DNA from: a bacterium | GTDB taxonomy: Bacteria > Pseudomonadota > Alphaproteobacteria > Rhizobiales > Aestuariivirgaceae | Assembly: GCA_022842165.1 (NCBI GenBank) | Contig: JALHQC010000025.1 | Location: 1-51,034 of the forward strand | DNA length: 51,034 nucleotides | Direction of reading: 5' to 3' | Part shown: one piece after another, positions 7,584-16,898 of the stretch | How the letters are laid out: the number at the start of each line of letters is the position of its first letter | Position numbering within the stretch: the first letter of the stretch is position 1 | The notes under the pieces: generated by a model | Told to the model about the DNA's origin: nothing | What the model saw: only the letters and a program-made list of their open reading frames with translations | The model's database searches: none | Position numbers and translations under genes: made by a program

Positions 7584-10402
7584 GCGCTGTCGAAAAGCTT
7601 CAGCGCCTCGACGGCGTTGGAGCGCATGGCGTTGATCATCATCTTGTCCATGAAGCCGCCGTGCTGACTGTATTCCTCAAGCGCCAGATCGAAGCTCCTG
7701 ATCGATTGTTCCACCTCGGCCCTGTTCATGCGGGTGGTGCCCAGCATGAACTGGATCGTGGCGATGTCCTTCATCGCGAAGGCCCATTCGAGCGGCGCCT
7801 TGCTGCGGTCGGTGGCGGCGAGCACTTCCTTAAGGATCGTCTCCGCCTCCATCATGATCATCGTGTCTTGAGTGAGGATGCCCTTGCCCTGGAGGGCCGT
7901 CGCCAGTCCGCTGCTGACCGACATCCAGGCGCCCGGATAGGCTTCGCGCGTGAAGACCTCGCGGGCCGAGCGATAGGCGGCGATCGCCTCGCTGGAGATT
8001 TTCAGATCGGCTTTCGACGAGGCCATGGATGACAGCGCGGAGGCGAGCAGCTGCTGGCTTTCGGCCCATTGCGCGGCGTTGATGTCCTTCCTCCGCACCG
8101 TCAGGGCGTTGCGGAAGGCGTCGGCCGCCTGTTCCACCAGCACGTCTTCGGAATTCAACATGCCGACGGCCTGCAGCGTCATGCCATAGCTGTTCTGCAG
8201 CCTCGCCCAGAACACAGGCGAGCGTTCGCGCGTCACCTCCTCCAGCGCCTGCTGGTAATAGCCGATCGCTGTGCGGAACTCGTCCACCCTGCCCTCGAGC
8301 GCGCCCAGATTGGTGTGCACGATCGCCAGGTTGCCGACGAGATTGCTCCAGTCGACCGGAAAGATCTTGCGGTCGAAGACGGGAAGGGTTTCCACATAAA
8401 TGTTGAGCGCCTCGCGCAGCTTGGCGGGATCGCGTTCGTTGGCGCCCTGCATGCGGAGCGTGATTGCAAGGTTGTTGCGGGCCTGGGCCCATTCCAGCCG
8501 GTTGACCGCCGGATCGAGATTGGCCAGCGCCTCGCCGAGCCGCTGTTGCGCGACGGCGAGGCGTGCCGGTTCGCCATTGCGGTCGGCAAGGCCGAGGTCG
8601 AGGTTGGCGGCGTTGACCTGATCCACCGCGTAACCGAGCTGGTCGTTCTTCCGGTCGCGCCGCGCCATGGCGGCGGCAAAGGTCTTCTCAGCTTCCGCAT
8701 AGAGCTCACCGTCGTTCCGGCGCTCGGCCAAGGCGTGGAGCGCCATGCCGAGATTGGCGAGCGTCGTCGCCTCCTTGCCCGCATCCATTTCAACCGACAG
8801 CGAGTCGCGGTAGAAGGCCACCGATTTCTCGAGCGAGGCGGTGCCAAGCTCGCGGTCGCCCATGCGGAGATAGGCATTGGCGAGGTTGTTCATGGTCTTC
8901 GACCATTGCTCGGGATTTTCCTGCCGGCCGGCATAGTCGAGCGCTACACCATAGGCCGATACGGCCCTGGCCATTGCCTCGGCATCGCCGCGATAGGCGC
9001 CGATCAGTTGCAGGGCATTGGCTTCGTGGTTCTTGTATTTCGCGGCCAGCGGCCTGTCGGCATCCTTCACCCAGTCGAAGGCGGCCGCGTAATCCTTGAC
9101 CGCCGCCGGGAAATCGAAGTCGATCTCGGCGGTTTCCGCGCTCTTCACCAGAACCGCGGCATTGGCGAGGCGCTTGGCCTTGGCCTGTGCCTCGACATTC
9201 TCGATCGTATCGCGCGACTTCTCGACTGCCTGCTTGGCCTCGTCAAGAAAGCCACGCGCCGACTTGATGGCGCCTTCGGCAATCGCGGTGTCGGCGGCGG
9301 CGACGAGGCGGGCGATCTCGGGATCATCGGGCGCAAGGGCCTTGCGCTCGTCGATCATCGTCTTGATGCGGCCGGCCTGACCCTTCAGCGCGATCTCGAG
9401 CGATTGCGGGTCCTGCGGCATGTCGGTCTCGCCCAAGGCGGCGAGAATGCCGTAGAGCGTATCGAGCGGCACGCCGTTGGCGGCGGCGATCTTCTCGACC
9501 TGATTGCGCTGCGGGCCGGGCAAGGCGGAAATCGTCAGCAGCAGCTTGCGGCGCTCACCGGTGATGATGCCGTCGGTGCCCTCGGGCAAGGTCTCGGGCG
9601 TGCCAAAGAACAATTGCTTGCGCAGGCTTTCGTTGACCCATGGCCGCTGCTGCGTGCGGGTCTTGAGATAGACTTCCTCCGTCACCATGCGCATGACGAG
9701 GCCCAGCTCGCTTCCCGCCATGGCGGAGAGATGCCGGACGAGTGCCGCCGCATAGGGGCTGTTGGTGCCGGGGTCGCCATCGAGCGCGGGAAGGCCCGGT
9801 TCTGCCGCGAAGCCGATGATGGTTCCGATCTGGTCGGTCGCAGCGCCTTCGACGGTTGCAAAGCCGCGTGGAATGCCGAGGCCCGAACCGCTGACGGGCA
9901 GTTGCTCGCCCTTGTTCCGCGCCATGGCGCCCGGCGGAAACGGGTTCGAGCGGCAGGCATCGATCAGGAAGATGGTAAGCGGCACCTTGGCGCGCAGTTC
10001 TTCAAGGACGCCCGACAGCGCCACAAGATTGGACCCGACATCGTCGAGCGCGCCCAGGTCGGCATCGATGGGTACCAGCCAGTTGTCGCCGCCCGCTTCT
10101 ATTCCGTGTCCGGAGTAATAGATGATCGCGGCATCGGCTTCCTCCGCATCCTCGGCGAAGCGCTCGAGGTCGCGGCGAAGCTTCTTCGCATCCCGGTCGG
10201 TCGTGCCGTCGACCTCGAAACCCAGATCCTCGAGCAGGGTCTCAATGGCGCGCGCGTCGTTTCCGGGGTTGGGCAAGTCCGGCAAGTGCTCGTAGTCGGA
10301 CTGGCCGATCACCAGCGCCACGCCGCGCAGCGCCTTCTCCTCGGCGGCGGCCGGCAGCGCCAGGCCCAGCACCACGCAGGCGATGGCGAAGATCCTCGTC
10401 AT
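7577..10402 (-). CDS. Exported caspase-like (peptidase C14) protein with TPR-like repeats, paralogue 1
   Basis: The 941-residue protein starts with a signal peptide (ALPAAAEE cleavage region near 20). A caspase p20-like domain covers about 25-270, with dyad His99 in YYSGHG and Cys150 in [11 protein letters not shown] linker and coiled-coil-like helical region (about 285-420) leads into helical repeats. From W638 the repeats run with an exact 47-residue spacing (W638, W685, W732, W779, W826, W873), each starting W followed by an N-L-A/G helix, so they are TPR-like units. The predicted site is periplasm or outside. Its ATG overlaps the stop of the upstream YcgN-family gene (ATGA). It shares its full architecture with the protein at 36195-39329. 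Substrate is unknown; the dyad suggests it is a competent cysteine peptidase. Confidence 0.9.
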   Translation of the reverse strand: MTRIFAIACVVLGLALPAAAEEKALRGVALVIGQSDYEHLPDLPNPGNDARAIETLLEDLGFEVDGTTDRDAKKLRRDLERFAEDAEEADAAIIYYSGHGIEAGGDNWLVPIDADLGALDDVGSNLVALSGVLEELRAKVPLTIFLIDACRSNPFPPGAMARNKGEQLPVSGSGLGIPRGFATVEGAATDQIGTIIGFAAEPGLPALDGDPGTNSPYAAALVRHLSAMAGSELGLVMRMVTEEVYLKTRTQQRPWVNESLRKQLFFGTPETLPEGTDGIITGERRKLLLTISALPGPQRNQVEKIAAANGVPLDTLYGILAALGETDMPQDPQSLEIALKGQAGRIKTMIDERKALAPDDPEIARLVAAADTAIAEGAIKSARGFLDEAKQAVEKSRDTIENVEAQAKAKRLANAAVLVKSAETAEIDFDFPAAVKDYAAAFDWVKDADRPLAAKYKNHEANALQLIGAYRGDAEAMARAVSAYGVALDYAGRQENPEQWSKTMNNLANAYLRMGDRELGTASLEKSVAFYRDSLSVEMDAGKEATTLANLGMALHALAERRNDGELYAEAEKTFAAAMARRDRKNDQLGYAVDQVNAANLDLGLADRNGEPARLAVAQQRLGEALANLDPAVNRLEWAQARNNLAITLRMQGANERDPAKLREALNIYVETLPVFDRKIFPVDWSNLVGNLAIVHTNLGALEGRVDEFRTAIGYYQQALEEVTRERSPVFWARLQNSYGMTLQAVGMLNSEDVLVEQAADAFRNALTVRRKDINAAQWAESQQLLASALSSMASSKADLKISSEAIAAYRSAREVFTREAYPGAWMSVSSGLATALQGKGILTQDTMIMMEAETILKEVLAATDRSKAPLEWAFAMKDIATIQFMLGTTRMNRAEVEQSIRSFDLALEEYSQHGGFMDKMMINAMRSNAVEALKLFDSAQ

Positions 10403-10869
10403 GCCAGCTTCCGCCGCTTCGGCTTCGGCAGCCGCCAGATGTGCTCGACGAGGTCGTCGACCGTGATGCCTTCTTCCGAATAGGCCTCGCCCTTCACGCT
10501 GATCCCGGCTTCGTCAACCGTTTCGGGGCGGCCGGAGACGAGCGGATGCCACCATTGCAGGGGCTTTCCCTCGTCCAGCAACCGGTAGGCGCAAGTGGCG
10601 GGAAGCCAGCCCAGCGAGCCGACGTTTTCGGGCGTCAGTCCGACGCAGTCCGAAACCTTCTCGTGCCGGCGGGCATAGTCCGAGCAGCGGCAGGTGCCGA
10701 GATCCAGCAGCTTGCAGGCGGCGCGGGTGTAAAGGAATTTCCCCGTATCCTCGTCCTCGAGCTTGTTCAGGCAGCAGCGGCCGCAGCCATCGCAGAGCGA
10801 CTCCCACTCCTCCCGGCTCATGTCGGCCAGGGCCTTGGTCTTCCAGAAGGGCGGCGGGGATGGCATCAT
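10399..10869 (-). CDS. YcgN-family cysteine cluster protein (UPF0260)
   Basis: This protein of about 156 residues starts [17 protein letters not shown] and carries the Cys-cluster [14 protein letters not shown], then further cysteines in [17 protein letters not shown] and near CVGL and CAYRLL, the CxxCxxCC-type pattern of the YkgJ/YcgN families thought to bind a metal cluster. The open frame continues 50 codons upstream, but those residues lack family similarity, so I use the ATG at 10869 (or 10866). No strong Shine-Dalgarno is visible. Its stop overlaps the start of the caspase-like gene, so the two are probably co-translated; no functional link is known. Confidence 0.85.
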   Translation of the reverse strand: MMPSPPPFWKTKALADMSREEWESLCDGCGRCCLNKLEDEDTGKFLYTRAACKLLDLGTCRCSDYARRHEKVSDCVGLTPENVGSLGWLPATCAYRLLDEGKPLQWWHPLVSGRPETVDEAGISVKGEAYSEEGITVDDLVEHIWRLPKPKRRKLA

Positions 10870-11223
10870 GTTTATGGAACGGAAGGAGGGGCAGTTGTCA
10901 ATCCCCGGCATGGCCAGCATACATCGGGCGTTTCCAGAATCCCAGCAGGCAGGGTGCCGACAGAAGGCCACCAAGAGTCCGCTTGTCAGCGTCCTCAACC
11001 AGTGCGATGATTGACTCATAACAAAGATTTTTTGCCAAGCTAGGTTTGCGGCGGTTGCCGTTCATTCTGTGCAGGCCAACGCCATTGTCGAGTCTGGTGT
11101 ATTTCCTGCTTCTAGATGTTTATCCGCGGGGCGACGAAAGGTTCCTCGTTTTGGTTATGCTCCCCGGCGTTTCACGCAGTGCCTGATCCAGCCTAGTCGA
11201 ACTTAGGTTATTGGGAGGCCGCC
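10870..11223. other. 354-base intergenic region
   Basis: This space separates the minus-strand YcgN-family gene from the plus-strand metallophosphoesterase. No convincing gene is seen on either strand. It includes AT-richer stretches (acaaagattttttgcc near 11020) and ends in a good Shine-Dalgarno (gggagg) before the ATG at 11224. It should contain both divergent promoters, but I could not single out hexamers. Confidence 0.5.
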
Positions 11224-12495
11224 ATGCCAACACCATTCGAACCCTTTCCGTTCGAACAACCTCCAGTCACCCCGAAGCCACCACCTCTCGACTCTACAAC
11301 TCCAAAGGAAGCCAGCAATCCGCTCCCACCTCCTCTGGAGTTCGAACCGCTTGATACCGGCGTCCCAATTCCGCCAGAGGGTTGGTATGACGATCCGCAT
11401 GATCTTGGCGATCCTCCGGTCTATGGCGAGGAAATCAGCGATGCGCGGGCGGTGCTTTTCGTCAGCGATCTTCACCTCAGTGACGGTGGAGTAGGCGATG
11501 ATTTCCTCGAAAATCATCTTGTTCAGAGCGGAAGCCTGTTTGTCGGCAATCGCGCCGCAACGAAGACTCGTACTGCGCTCCTGTCGCAAGTAGTACGATA
11601 CGCGATTGATCGAGCGCAGAGCGTTGGCATTTCCAGGATCGATTTCGTCTTGAATGGCGATACGATCGACCTTCTAGAGTTGCTGGCCCGTGGTTCAACA
11701 TTGTCAAAAAGGCATACGGCTCTGTTTCAACTCTGCCATTGGCTTCGCAGTCAGGGTCATGGCGTGTATTATGTTGTTGGCAATCACGATTGGATCATTC
11801 CTCCCGGACCGTGGACGCCTGCCGCTTGCTACGGAAACTCCGTACTGGAGACCTTCGCAGAGCACGGCGATCGATATGACAGGTTCAACTGGCCAAGAGG
11901 TATCAGCAGCACCGGTGCACAGCTCGTCCTTGGAACGAATGTTTTCGGTTACTCGATAGGCCGCCTGGAAACACGTGTCGACAAGAAGGGACCGGGGCTC
12001 GCCTATTTCATGGCCGGCCTCGACAATCTCCGGCCGTTCGACGACAAGACGATCGGCGACTTCATTGAGGCACACTACGTACCAGGCATGTTTCCCAGCA
12101 TCGCCTCGGCGGCTGCCGCGAAGTCGCTGTTCATCGGATTGCTTGCAGGCATCGGATTTGCCGGTCAGGCCGATGACAGGAGTGGCTATGCCGGCGCGCA
12201 ATGGATGCGCACCGCTGGCGCCTACAAGGGCTGGCTCATGGTGCAAGGCCACACCCATGTTCCGGTCGCTATTCCCCGTGTCTACTACAATACGGGAACT
12301 TTCACCCCAACCCTGGTCAGGCCTGGAAACGAGACCCTGATCGAAGCTTTTCCGTTCCTGCTGGTCATGAGCGTCAACGGCAATCGCCGGGAAGAATTCC
12401 GGACAGCCCAGGCCGTCAGCAATTCCAGCATGATGCGCAACAGGGCAGCAGTGAACCGTTTGCGGAAACATGTATTCGGATATGATCCCCTTTAA
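11224..12495 (+). CDS. Calcineurin-like metallophosphoesterase with proline-rich N-terminus
   Basis: The 423-residue protein has all the metal-binding motifs of the family: DLHL (D-x-H), NGDTIDLLE (GDxxD), VGNHDW (GNHD) and a C-terminal QGHTHVP (GHxH). These bind two metal ions and hydrolyse phosphoesters; the substrate cannot be told from sequence. Residues 1-65 are unusually rich in Pro, Phe and Glu and probably disordered. There is no signal peptide. The gene is alone, and its base composition looks lower in GC than its neighbours, with codons less biased to G/C in third position, hinting at transfer. A gggagg Shine-Dalgarno supports the start. Confidence 0.88.
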   Translation: MPTPFEPFPFEQPPVTPKPPPLDSTTPKEASNPLPPPLEFEPLDTGVPIPPEGWYDDPHDLGDPPVYGEEISDARAVLFVSDLHLSDGGVGDDFLENHLVQSGSLFVGNRAATKTRTALLSQVVRYAIDRAQSVGISRIDFVLNGDTIDLLELLARGSTLSKRHTALFQLCHWLRSQGHGVYYVVGNHDWIIPPGPWTPAACYGNSVLETFAEHGDRYDRFNWPRGISSTGAQLVLGTNVFGYSIGRLETRVDKKGPGLAYFMAGLDNLRPFDDKTIGDFIEAHYVPGMFPSIASAAAAKSLFIGLLAGIGFAGQADDRSGYAGAQWMRTAGAYKGWLMVQGHTHVPVAIPRVYYNTGTFTPTLVRPGNETLIEAFPFLLVMSVNGNRREEFRTAQAVSNSSMMRNRAAVNRLRKHVFGYDPL

Positions 12496-12718
12496 CCGCG
12501 TGGTGCGCGCTTGAATTACCCTAAGGCAGCTCCAGCCTTGTGCTGCTAGAGTTCAGTTTCGAAACAGGCTCAGCGTAGTTTGGGTTTCGGGCGTCTACTT
12601 GGCAGGGAGCGGCTGATCTGTGCCACATCCGGGCGGACGGTTAACCGCGCCTTTACCAGGCACTGGTGCTGAGCGTGGCTGAGCTTATAGTGCACGAGTC
12701 AGCCGCCGGGTCCGGGCG
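12496..12718. other. Intergenic region with partial CtrA-like motif
   Basis: No gene is seen. At 12641-12655 the sequence TTAA-N7-TTTA, within GGTTAACC, matches the CtrA consensus TTAA-N7-TTAA with one mismatch and lies upstream of the penicillin-binding protein gene. A short dyad GCAC-TG-GTGC follows near 12661. No terminator with a T-run is visible after the metallophosphoesterase. Confidence 0.35.
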
Positions 12719-15115
12719 GTGGCGCGTTTTCGTCACAATCTGCTCCTAATCGGATTTTCCAGCCGTCAGATGGTTTTGCCTCCCGTGTCCAATGTCCCTT
12801 CCCGCAAGTCTGTTGCAGGCGCCCTGTGGAGGGCTGACAGCGTCGTCAGCACCGCAGTGTTCGAGACGTGGGATTTCATCAAGCGCTTCGGTTCGGGCTA
12901 TTCGGCGTTCCTCTACCGATTCCGGCTGCGGGGCCTGAGGCGGGTCTTCATCGACCTGCTGGATGATGGGCTGACCTTCGGCGTCATCATCGCCTTCGTC
13001 ATGCTGGCCTATGCGCTGCCGCCGTTTTCCGGCACGGGTGACGTGTGGAACCGCGGCCGCGAATATGCGGTGACCTTCACCGATGCCAATGGCGAGATCA
13101 TCGGCCGCCGCGGCATCCGCCAGGACGATGCCATCCCGCTCGAGGATATTCCGCCCTACATGATCAAGGCGGTGCTGGCGACGGAGGATGCCCGCTTCTT
13201 CGACCATTTCGGTGTCGACGTCATCGGCACGTTCCGCGCCATCATCCAGAACGCACGCGCCAATGATGTCGTCCAGGGCGGGTCGTCGCTCACCCAGCAG
13301 GTGGCGAAGAACCTGTTCCTCTCGCCCGAGAAGACCATCCGCCGCAAGGTGCACGAGGCTTTCCTGTCGCTATGGATCGAGGCGCGCCTCTCGAAGGAGG
13401 AAATCCTCAAGCTCTATCTCGACCGCTCCTATCTGGGCGGCGGCACCTATGGCGTCGAGGCGGCGTCGCAGTTCTATTTCGGCAAGTCGATCCGCGACAT
13501 CACGCTGCCCGAAGCGGCGATGCTGGCGGGCCTGTTCAAGGCGCCGACGAAATACGCGCCGCACAACAACCTGCCCGTGGCGCGGGCCCGCGCCAACACC
13601 GTTCTCTACCGCATGCTCGACGCGGGCTTCATCACCCAGGGCGAACTGTTGCAGGCCCGGCGCGAACCCGCGACGGCGATTGCGCAGAACATTTCTGATA
13701 GCCCCAACTGGTTCCTCGATTGGGCCTACCGCGACACGCTGGCGCTTCTCGACGCGCAGAACAGCACCGGCGAATACGTGCTCGAGGTCAAGACCACCAT
13801 CAACCTCGAACTGCAGACCGCAGCCCAGAAGATCATCAACGAGGAACTGGCGATCAACGGCGAACGCTATGACGTGTCGCAGGCCGCCGCCGTCACCATG
13901 GCGCCCGACGGCGCGGTGCGGGCGATCGTCGGCGGCAAGGATTACGAAACCAGCCAGTTCAACCGCGCCACCGACGCGCTCCGCCAGTCGGGCTCGTCGT
14001 TCAAGCCCTTCGTTTACATGGCCGCCCTGCTCAACGGCTATTCGGCCGACGACGTGGTGGTCGACGGGCCGGTCTCGGTCGGCAACTGGTCGCCGAGGAA
14101 CTACAGCGGAAAATACGCGGGGCGCACCACGCTCAGCAATGCGCTGGCGCATTCCTACAATTCAATCCCGGTGAAGCTGATGGTCGCCATCGGACGCAAG
14201 GCGATCATCGACACCACGCATCTGGCGGGCGTCAAGGGCGAGATCGAAACCTGGGCGCCGATGGTGCTGGGCACCAGCGCGCTGACGCTGATGGACCTGA
14301 CGACCGGCTATGCCACCTTCGCGTCCGGCGGCTTCGCGGCCAAGCCCTATGCCGTGCTGGAAGTGCGCCGCACCAATGGCGACCTGATCTACAGCCGGTC
14401 GGATGTCGCCACCATGCCGCCGCGCCGGGTGTTTCCCGAGGAGAAAGTGGCTGAGCTCAATTCCATGCTGGCCGCCGTCGTCAAATCGGGCACCGGCCGC
14501 CGGGCCGACCTCGGCTTTGCGCCGCAGGGCGGCAAGACCGGCACCAACCAGAGCTATCGCGATGCCTGGTATGTGGGCTTCACCGGCCACAACGTGACGG
14601 GCGTGTGGTTCGGCAACGACGATTTTACCGTAATGAACGAGGTGACCGGCGGCTTGCTGCCCGCTCCAACCTGGAAGCGCATCATGCTGGAGGCCGAGCG
14701 CGGGCTTCAGCCCATCGGTGTCGCCGGCATTCCCTATGACGACAGCTATGCCCTTGCGGTGGCCGAGACGCAGCCTGCAACGGAGCCGGAGCCGATCGCG
14801 GATGAAACCGATCAGGGCGTCGTCGGCAATACGCCTGCAACCGCCAAGGACGAGGACGTGAACAACGTGCTGAACGGCATGTTCGACTTGTTCGAGCAGA
14901 CACCGAAGGTGACCGCCGCAAAGCCCGACAAGAAAAAGAAGCCGGCCACGGCCCTCGTGCTGCCCAAGGCCAACGTCAACACCGACAGCGAACCGAAGAA
15001 GCGCAACTTCATCGAGAAGGTTTTTGGCGGGATCGACGAACCGCCGCCGGAGCCGAACGAAAAGAAAAAGAAGAAGAAGAAAAAGAAGAAGACGATCTTT
15101 GACGAACTGTTCTGA
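12719..15115 (+). CDS. Class A penicillin-binding protein (PBP1A-type transglycosylase/transpeptidase)
   Basis: This bifunctional peptidoglycan synthase of up to 798 residues has an N-terminal cytoplasmic segment, one transmembrane helix (about 82-100) and a GT51 glycosyltransferase with ATEDARFFDHFG, QGGSSLTQQVAKNL and the RKVHEAFLSLWIE region. The transpeptidase has the SxxK nucleophile Ser426 (SGSSFKPF), SxN (SYN near 479) and KTGT at 606. The C-terminus is unusual: an acidic linker, then Lys-rich stretches ending in a run of about ten lysines and TIFDELF. The frame opens with GTG at 12719; ATG at 12770 is an equally plausible start, and neither has a clear ribosome site. A partial CtrA-like motif lies upstream. 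Confidence 0.93.
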   Translation: MARFRHNLLLIGFSSRQMVLPPVSNVPSRKSVAGALWRADSVVSTAVFETWDFIKRFGSGYSAFLYRFRLRGLRRVFIDLLDDGLTFGVIIAFVMLAYALPPFSGTGDVWNRGREYAVTFTDANGEIIGRRGIRQDDAIPLEDIPPYMIKAVLATEDARFFDHFGVDVIGTFRAIIQNARANDVVQGGSSLTQQVAKNLFLSPEKTIRRKVHEAFLSLWIEARLSKEEILKLYLDRSYLGGGTYGVEAASQFYFGKSIRDITLPEAAMLAGLFKAPTKYAPHNNLPVARARANTVLYRMLDAGFITQGELLQARREPATAIAQNISDSPNWFLDWAYRDTLALLDAQNSTGEYVLEVKTTINLELQTAAQKIINEELAINGERYDVSQAAAVTMAPDGAVRAIVGGKDYETSQFNRATDALRQSGSSFKPFVYMAALLNGYSADDVVVDGPVSVGNWSPRNYSGKYAGRTTLSNALAHSYNSIPVKLMVAIGRKAIIDTTHLAGVKGEIETWAPMVLGTSALTLMDLTTGYATFASGGFAAKPYAVLEVRRTNGDLIYSRSDVATMPPRRVFPEEKVAELNSMLAAVVKSGTGRRADLGFAPQGGKTGTNQSYRDAWYVGFTGHNVTGVWFGNDDFTVMNEVTGGLLPAPTWKRIMLEAERGLQPIGVAGIPYDDSYALAVAETQPATEPEPIADETDQGVVGNTPATAKDEDVNNVLNGMFDLFEQTPKVTAAKPDKKKKPATALVLPKANVNTDSEPKKRNFIEKVFGGIDEPPPEPNEKKKKKKKKKKTIFDELF

Positions 15116-15123
15116 TCCATAGC

Positions 15124-15678
15124 ATGCGCGGGTTTCTCGGCAGCATAGGCCTGACCGCGGCCGGGGCAGCGGCGGGAGCGTTCAGCGCCTATCTGGCCAT
15201 TCAGGGTGCCGGTGTCGAGGCGACGAGCACCGGGAGCCCATGGCTTAGCCGTGCGGCTGCCCTGCAGGGAAGCTCGGGCTTTTATGTGCGCCTTCACTAT
15301 CTGCTCGAGGGACGTTTGCCGCCGGCGCAGGGCCAGATCGCGGAGGCGACCGCCGAAACCGACGGAGAAGGCGGCCCGCTCAACTCCGGGTGCCGCTACC
15401 GCCTTGCCAGCACCGGCCCCTTGCCGCGCTGGTGGAGCATTGCGGCAGAAGGGGTTGGCAGCGATCCGCTGTCGCGGCAGACGGTTGCGGATTCCGACAT
15501 GGTCGTCCGCGAGGCCGATGGCACGGTAAGGCTCGTGGCCTCGCTTGGCCCGCAGCCCGGCAACTGGCTGAAGCTGCCGGATGCCCGTCGCTTCACACTG
15601 CTTTACTCGGCAATTCCGGCAAGCGGGCAGCGGGTTTCGACGGCGCCCCCCTTCTCGATCACGCGGGAGGGGTGCTGA
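15124..15678 (+). CDS. DUF1214 domain-containing protein, membrane-anchored
   Basis: A 184-residue protein with an N-terminal hydrophobic helix (about 5-27), either a signal anchor or uncleaved signal, and a beta-rich domain. Motifs such as PLNSGCRYRL, ARWWS-like PRWWSIAAEG and GNWLKLP are those of DUF1214, the C-terminal half of DUF1254/DUF1214 proteins. The ATG is 8 bases after the penicillin-binding protein stop, and its stop overlaps the next ATG by one base. Function is unknown; a cell-envelope location is likely. Confidence 0.78.
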   Translation: MRGFLGSIGLTAAGAAAGAFSAYLAIQGAGVEATSTGSPWLSRAAALQGSSGFYVRLHYLLEGRLPPAQGQIAEATAETDGEGGPLNSGCRYRLASTGPLPRWWSIAAEGVGSDPLSRQTVADSDMVVREADGTVRLVASLGPQPGNWLKLPDARRFTLLYSAIPASGQRVSTAPPFSITREGC

Positions 15679-16250
15679 TGTGGATGGCGCGCCTTTACTG
15701 GCTGGCCGTGGCGATCGTTACCGCCGTTGCCGCGCATGCGGCCTTTGCGCTGTTCGTTCCGGCCTACTGGTTTTCAGAACGGCTCGACCGCATAGCCGGC
15801 GACAAGGGCACGAACAGCTTCTTCATCCTTCCGCCGGCGGACCAGGCCCAGCTGCTGCCCGGCCTGCCGCGCAACGGGGTAACCGGGGTCTGCCTCTTCG
15901 ATGTCTCGAAGGGCGATGTCACCTTGTCTGCCAATCTTCCGGACGGCTTGTGGGTAACCTCGATCTATACCGACCGGGGTGAATCGATCTATTCCGTCAA
16001 CAACCGCCAGTCGGGATCCAACGTCTTCAACGTCACCTTGTCGCTGGCGCCCGGCTTTATCGACATGCTGATCCAGGCGACCGACAAGGAACGTCCCGAG
16101 ATCGACAGTGGCTGGACGGTGATGTCGCCCCAGGCCAGGGGGCTGGCTGTCGTGTGGTATCCCCTGCCCGATGCCGCGCTGCGGGCCAGCACGGCGGAAA
16201 GCATTGCCCGCTCCCGCTGTATGGCGGGAACTGTTTCACCGTCTCAGTAA
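15678..16250 (+). CDS. DUF1254 domain-containing protein, membrane-anchored
   Basis: A 190-residue protein with one N-terminal transmembrane helix (about 6-28) followed by a periplasmic domain with the DUF1254-like sequence DGLWVTSIYTDRGESIYSVN. It starts at the ATG overlapping the stop of the DUF1214 gene (TGATG). In many bacteria the two domains form one polypeptide; here they are separate and in the order DUF1214 then DUF1254. They probably act together. The biochemical role is not established. Confidence 0.75.
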   Translation: MWMARLYWLAVAIVTAVAAHAAFALFVPAYWFSERLDRIAGDKGTNSFFILPPADQAQLLPGLPRNGVTGVCLFDVSKGDVTLSANLPDGLWVTSIYTDRGESIYSVNNRQSGSNVFNVTLSLAPGFIDMLIQATDKERPEIDSGWTVMSPQARGLAVVWYPLPDAALRASTAESIARSRCMAGTVSPSQ

Positions 16251-16278
16251 CGGCGCTGCGGGTGAAGACGGAACGGAG

Positions 16279-16482
16279 TCAGTAAAAGTCGAAGTCGCCG
16301 CGGGCCTGCGCGGCCGAGCCGGTGCGGATGGCGGGAAGCCGCTCGGCCAGGTCGAACTTCAGGCGCTCGATCTGCACGCCCGGAAATATGATGACTTCCC
16401 CCGCGCCACTGGCGGCAAGCTGGACTGCCGGACGGACCCGGCCCATGGGAAACTGGATGACGGCACTTTGCACGGCACTCAT
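16279..16482 (-). CDS. Small conserved-looking hypothetical protein
   Basis: This 67-residue frame (MSAVQSAVIQFPMGRV) contains GEVIIFPGVQIERLKFDLAERLP, which reads as a natural protein; I recall similar small proteins in Hyphomicrobiales, but have not been able to check. It lies downstream of the DUF1491 gene on the same strand with 75 bases between them, and a TTAACCAT half-site precedes it. No domain is recognised. Confidence 0.5.
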   Translation of the reverse strand: MSAVQSAVIQFPMGRVRPAVQLAASGAGEVIIFPGVQIERLKFDLAERLPAIRTGSAAQARGDFDFY

Positions 16483-16542
16483 TGTGTTGGCTTTCTCGCT
16501 GCGGAAGGAACGGTTCCTTATGCGCGGCGATTAAACGCCCGT

Positions 16543-16550
16543 ATGGTTAA
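16543..16550 (-). promoter_or_regulatory. CtrA half-site (TTAACCAT)
   Basis: Read on the minus strand these bases are TTAACCAT, the half-site motif of the alphaproteobacterial cell-cycle regulator CtrA, 60 bases before the start of the small gene ending at 16279. A second TTAA follows at 16531-16534, but its spacing does not fit the full box. Confidence 0.35.
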
Positions 16551-16557
16551 CAGAGGC

Positions 16558-16893
16558 CTAAGCGCTTGCAGCAAGGCCGGCGGTGCCTTTCCGGTCCTCG
16601 ACTTCGACGACCCAGATATCGGGATCGAACCGGCGCTTTCTTTCGATCAGCGCGTTGATCTCTTCCATGCGGGCGGGAAATTGCAGTTCCTCGATCCAGC
16701 GCCGCTCGCCATTGTCGTCATGCGAGGGGCCTGGGGCGGGACCGAAGAAATGGCAGGTGCCATCGAGATGATTGACGATCACATAGACCGCGCCCGCTTC
16801 TTCCGCGCCCCTGGCGATCACCGCGCCGTAGCAGCCCTCGACCATGCAGCGGCGGAGAAAGGCACTGACCCAGATCGCGCTCTTGAGACGCAA
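16558..16893 (-). CDS. DUF1491 family protein
   Basis: A 111-residue protein starting MRLKSAIWVSAFLRRCMVEG, the signature N-terminus of DUF1491, followed by GAEEAGAVYVIVNHLDG and RFDPDIWVVEVEDR near the end. The family is restricted largely to alphaproteobacteria and has no assigned function. It follows the peptidoglycan-binding protein gene by 5 bases on the same strand and is probably co-transcribed with it. The length is typical. Confidence 0.88.
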   Translation of the reverse strand: MRLKSAIWVSAFLRRCMVEGCYGAVIARGAEEAGAVYVIVNHLDGTCHFFGPAPGPSHDDNGERRWIEELQFPARMEEINALIERKRRFDPDIWVVEVEDRKGTAGLAASA

Positions 16894-16898
16894 GGGCG

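Noticed and set aside
8069-10483. 804-codon plus-strand open frame opposite the caspase-like gene
   Set aside because: It is a mirror of a GC-rich coding strand. It has no domain or Shine-Dalgarno, and the minus frame has a signal peptide and catalytic motifs.
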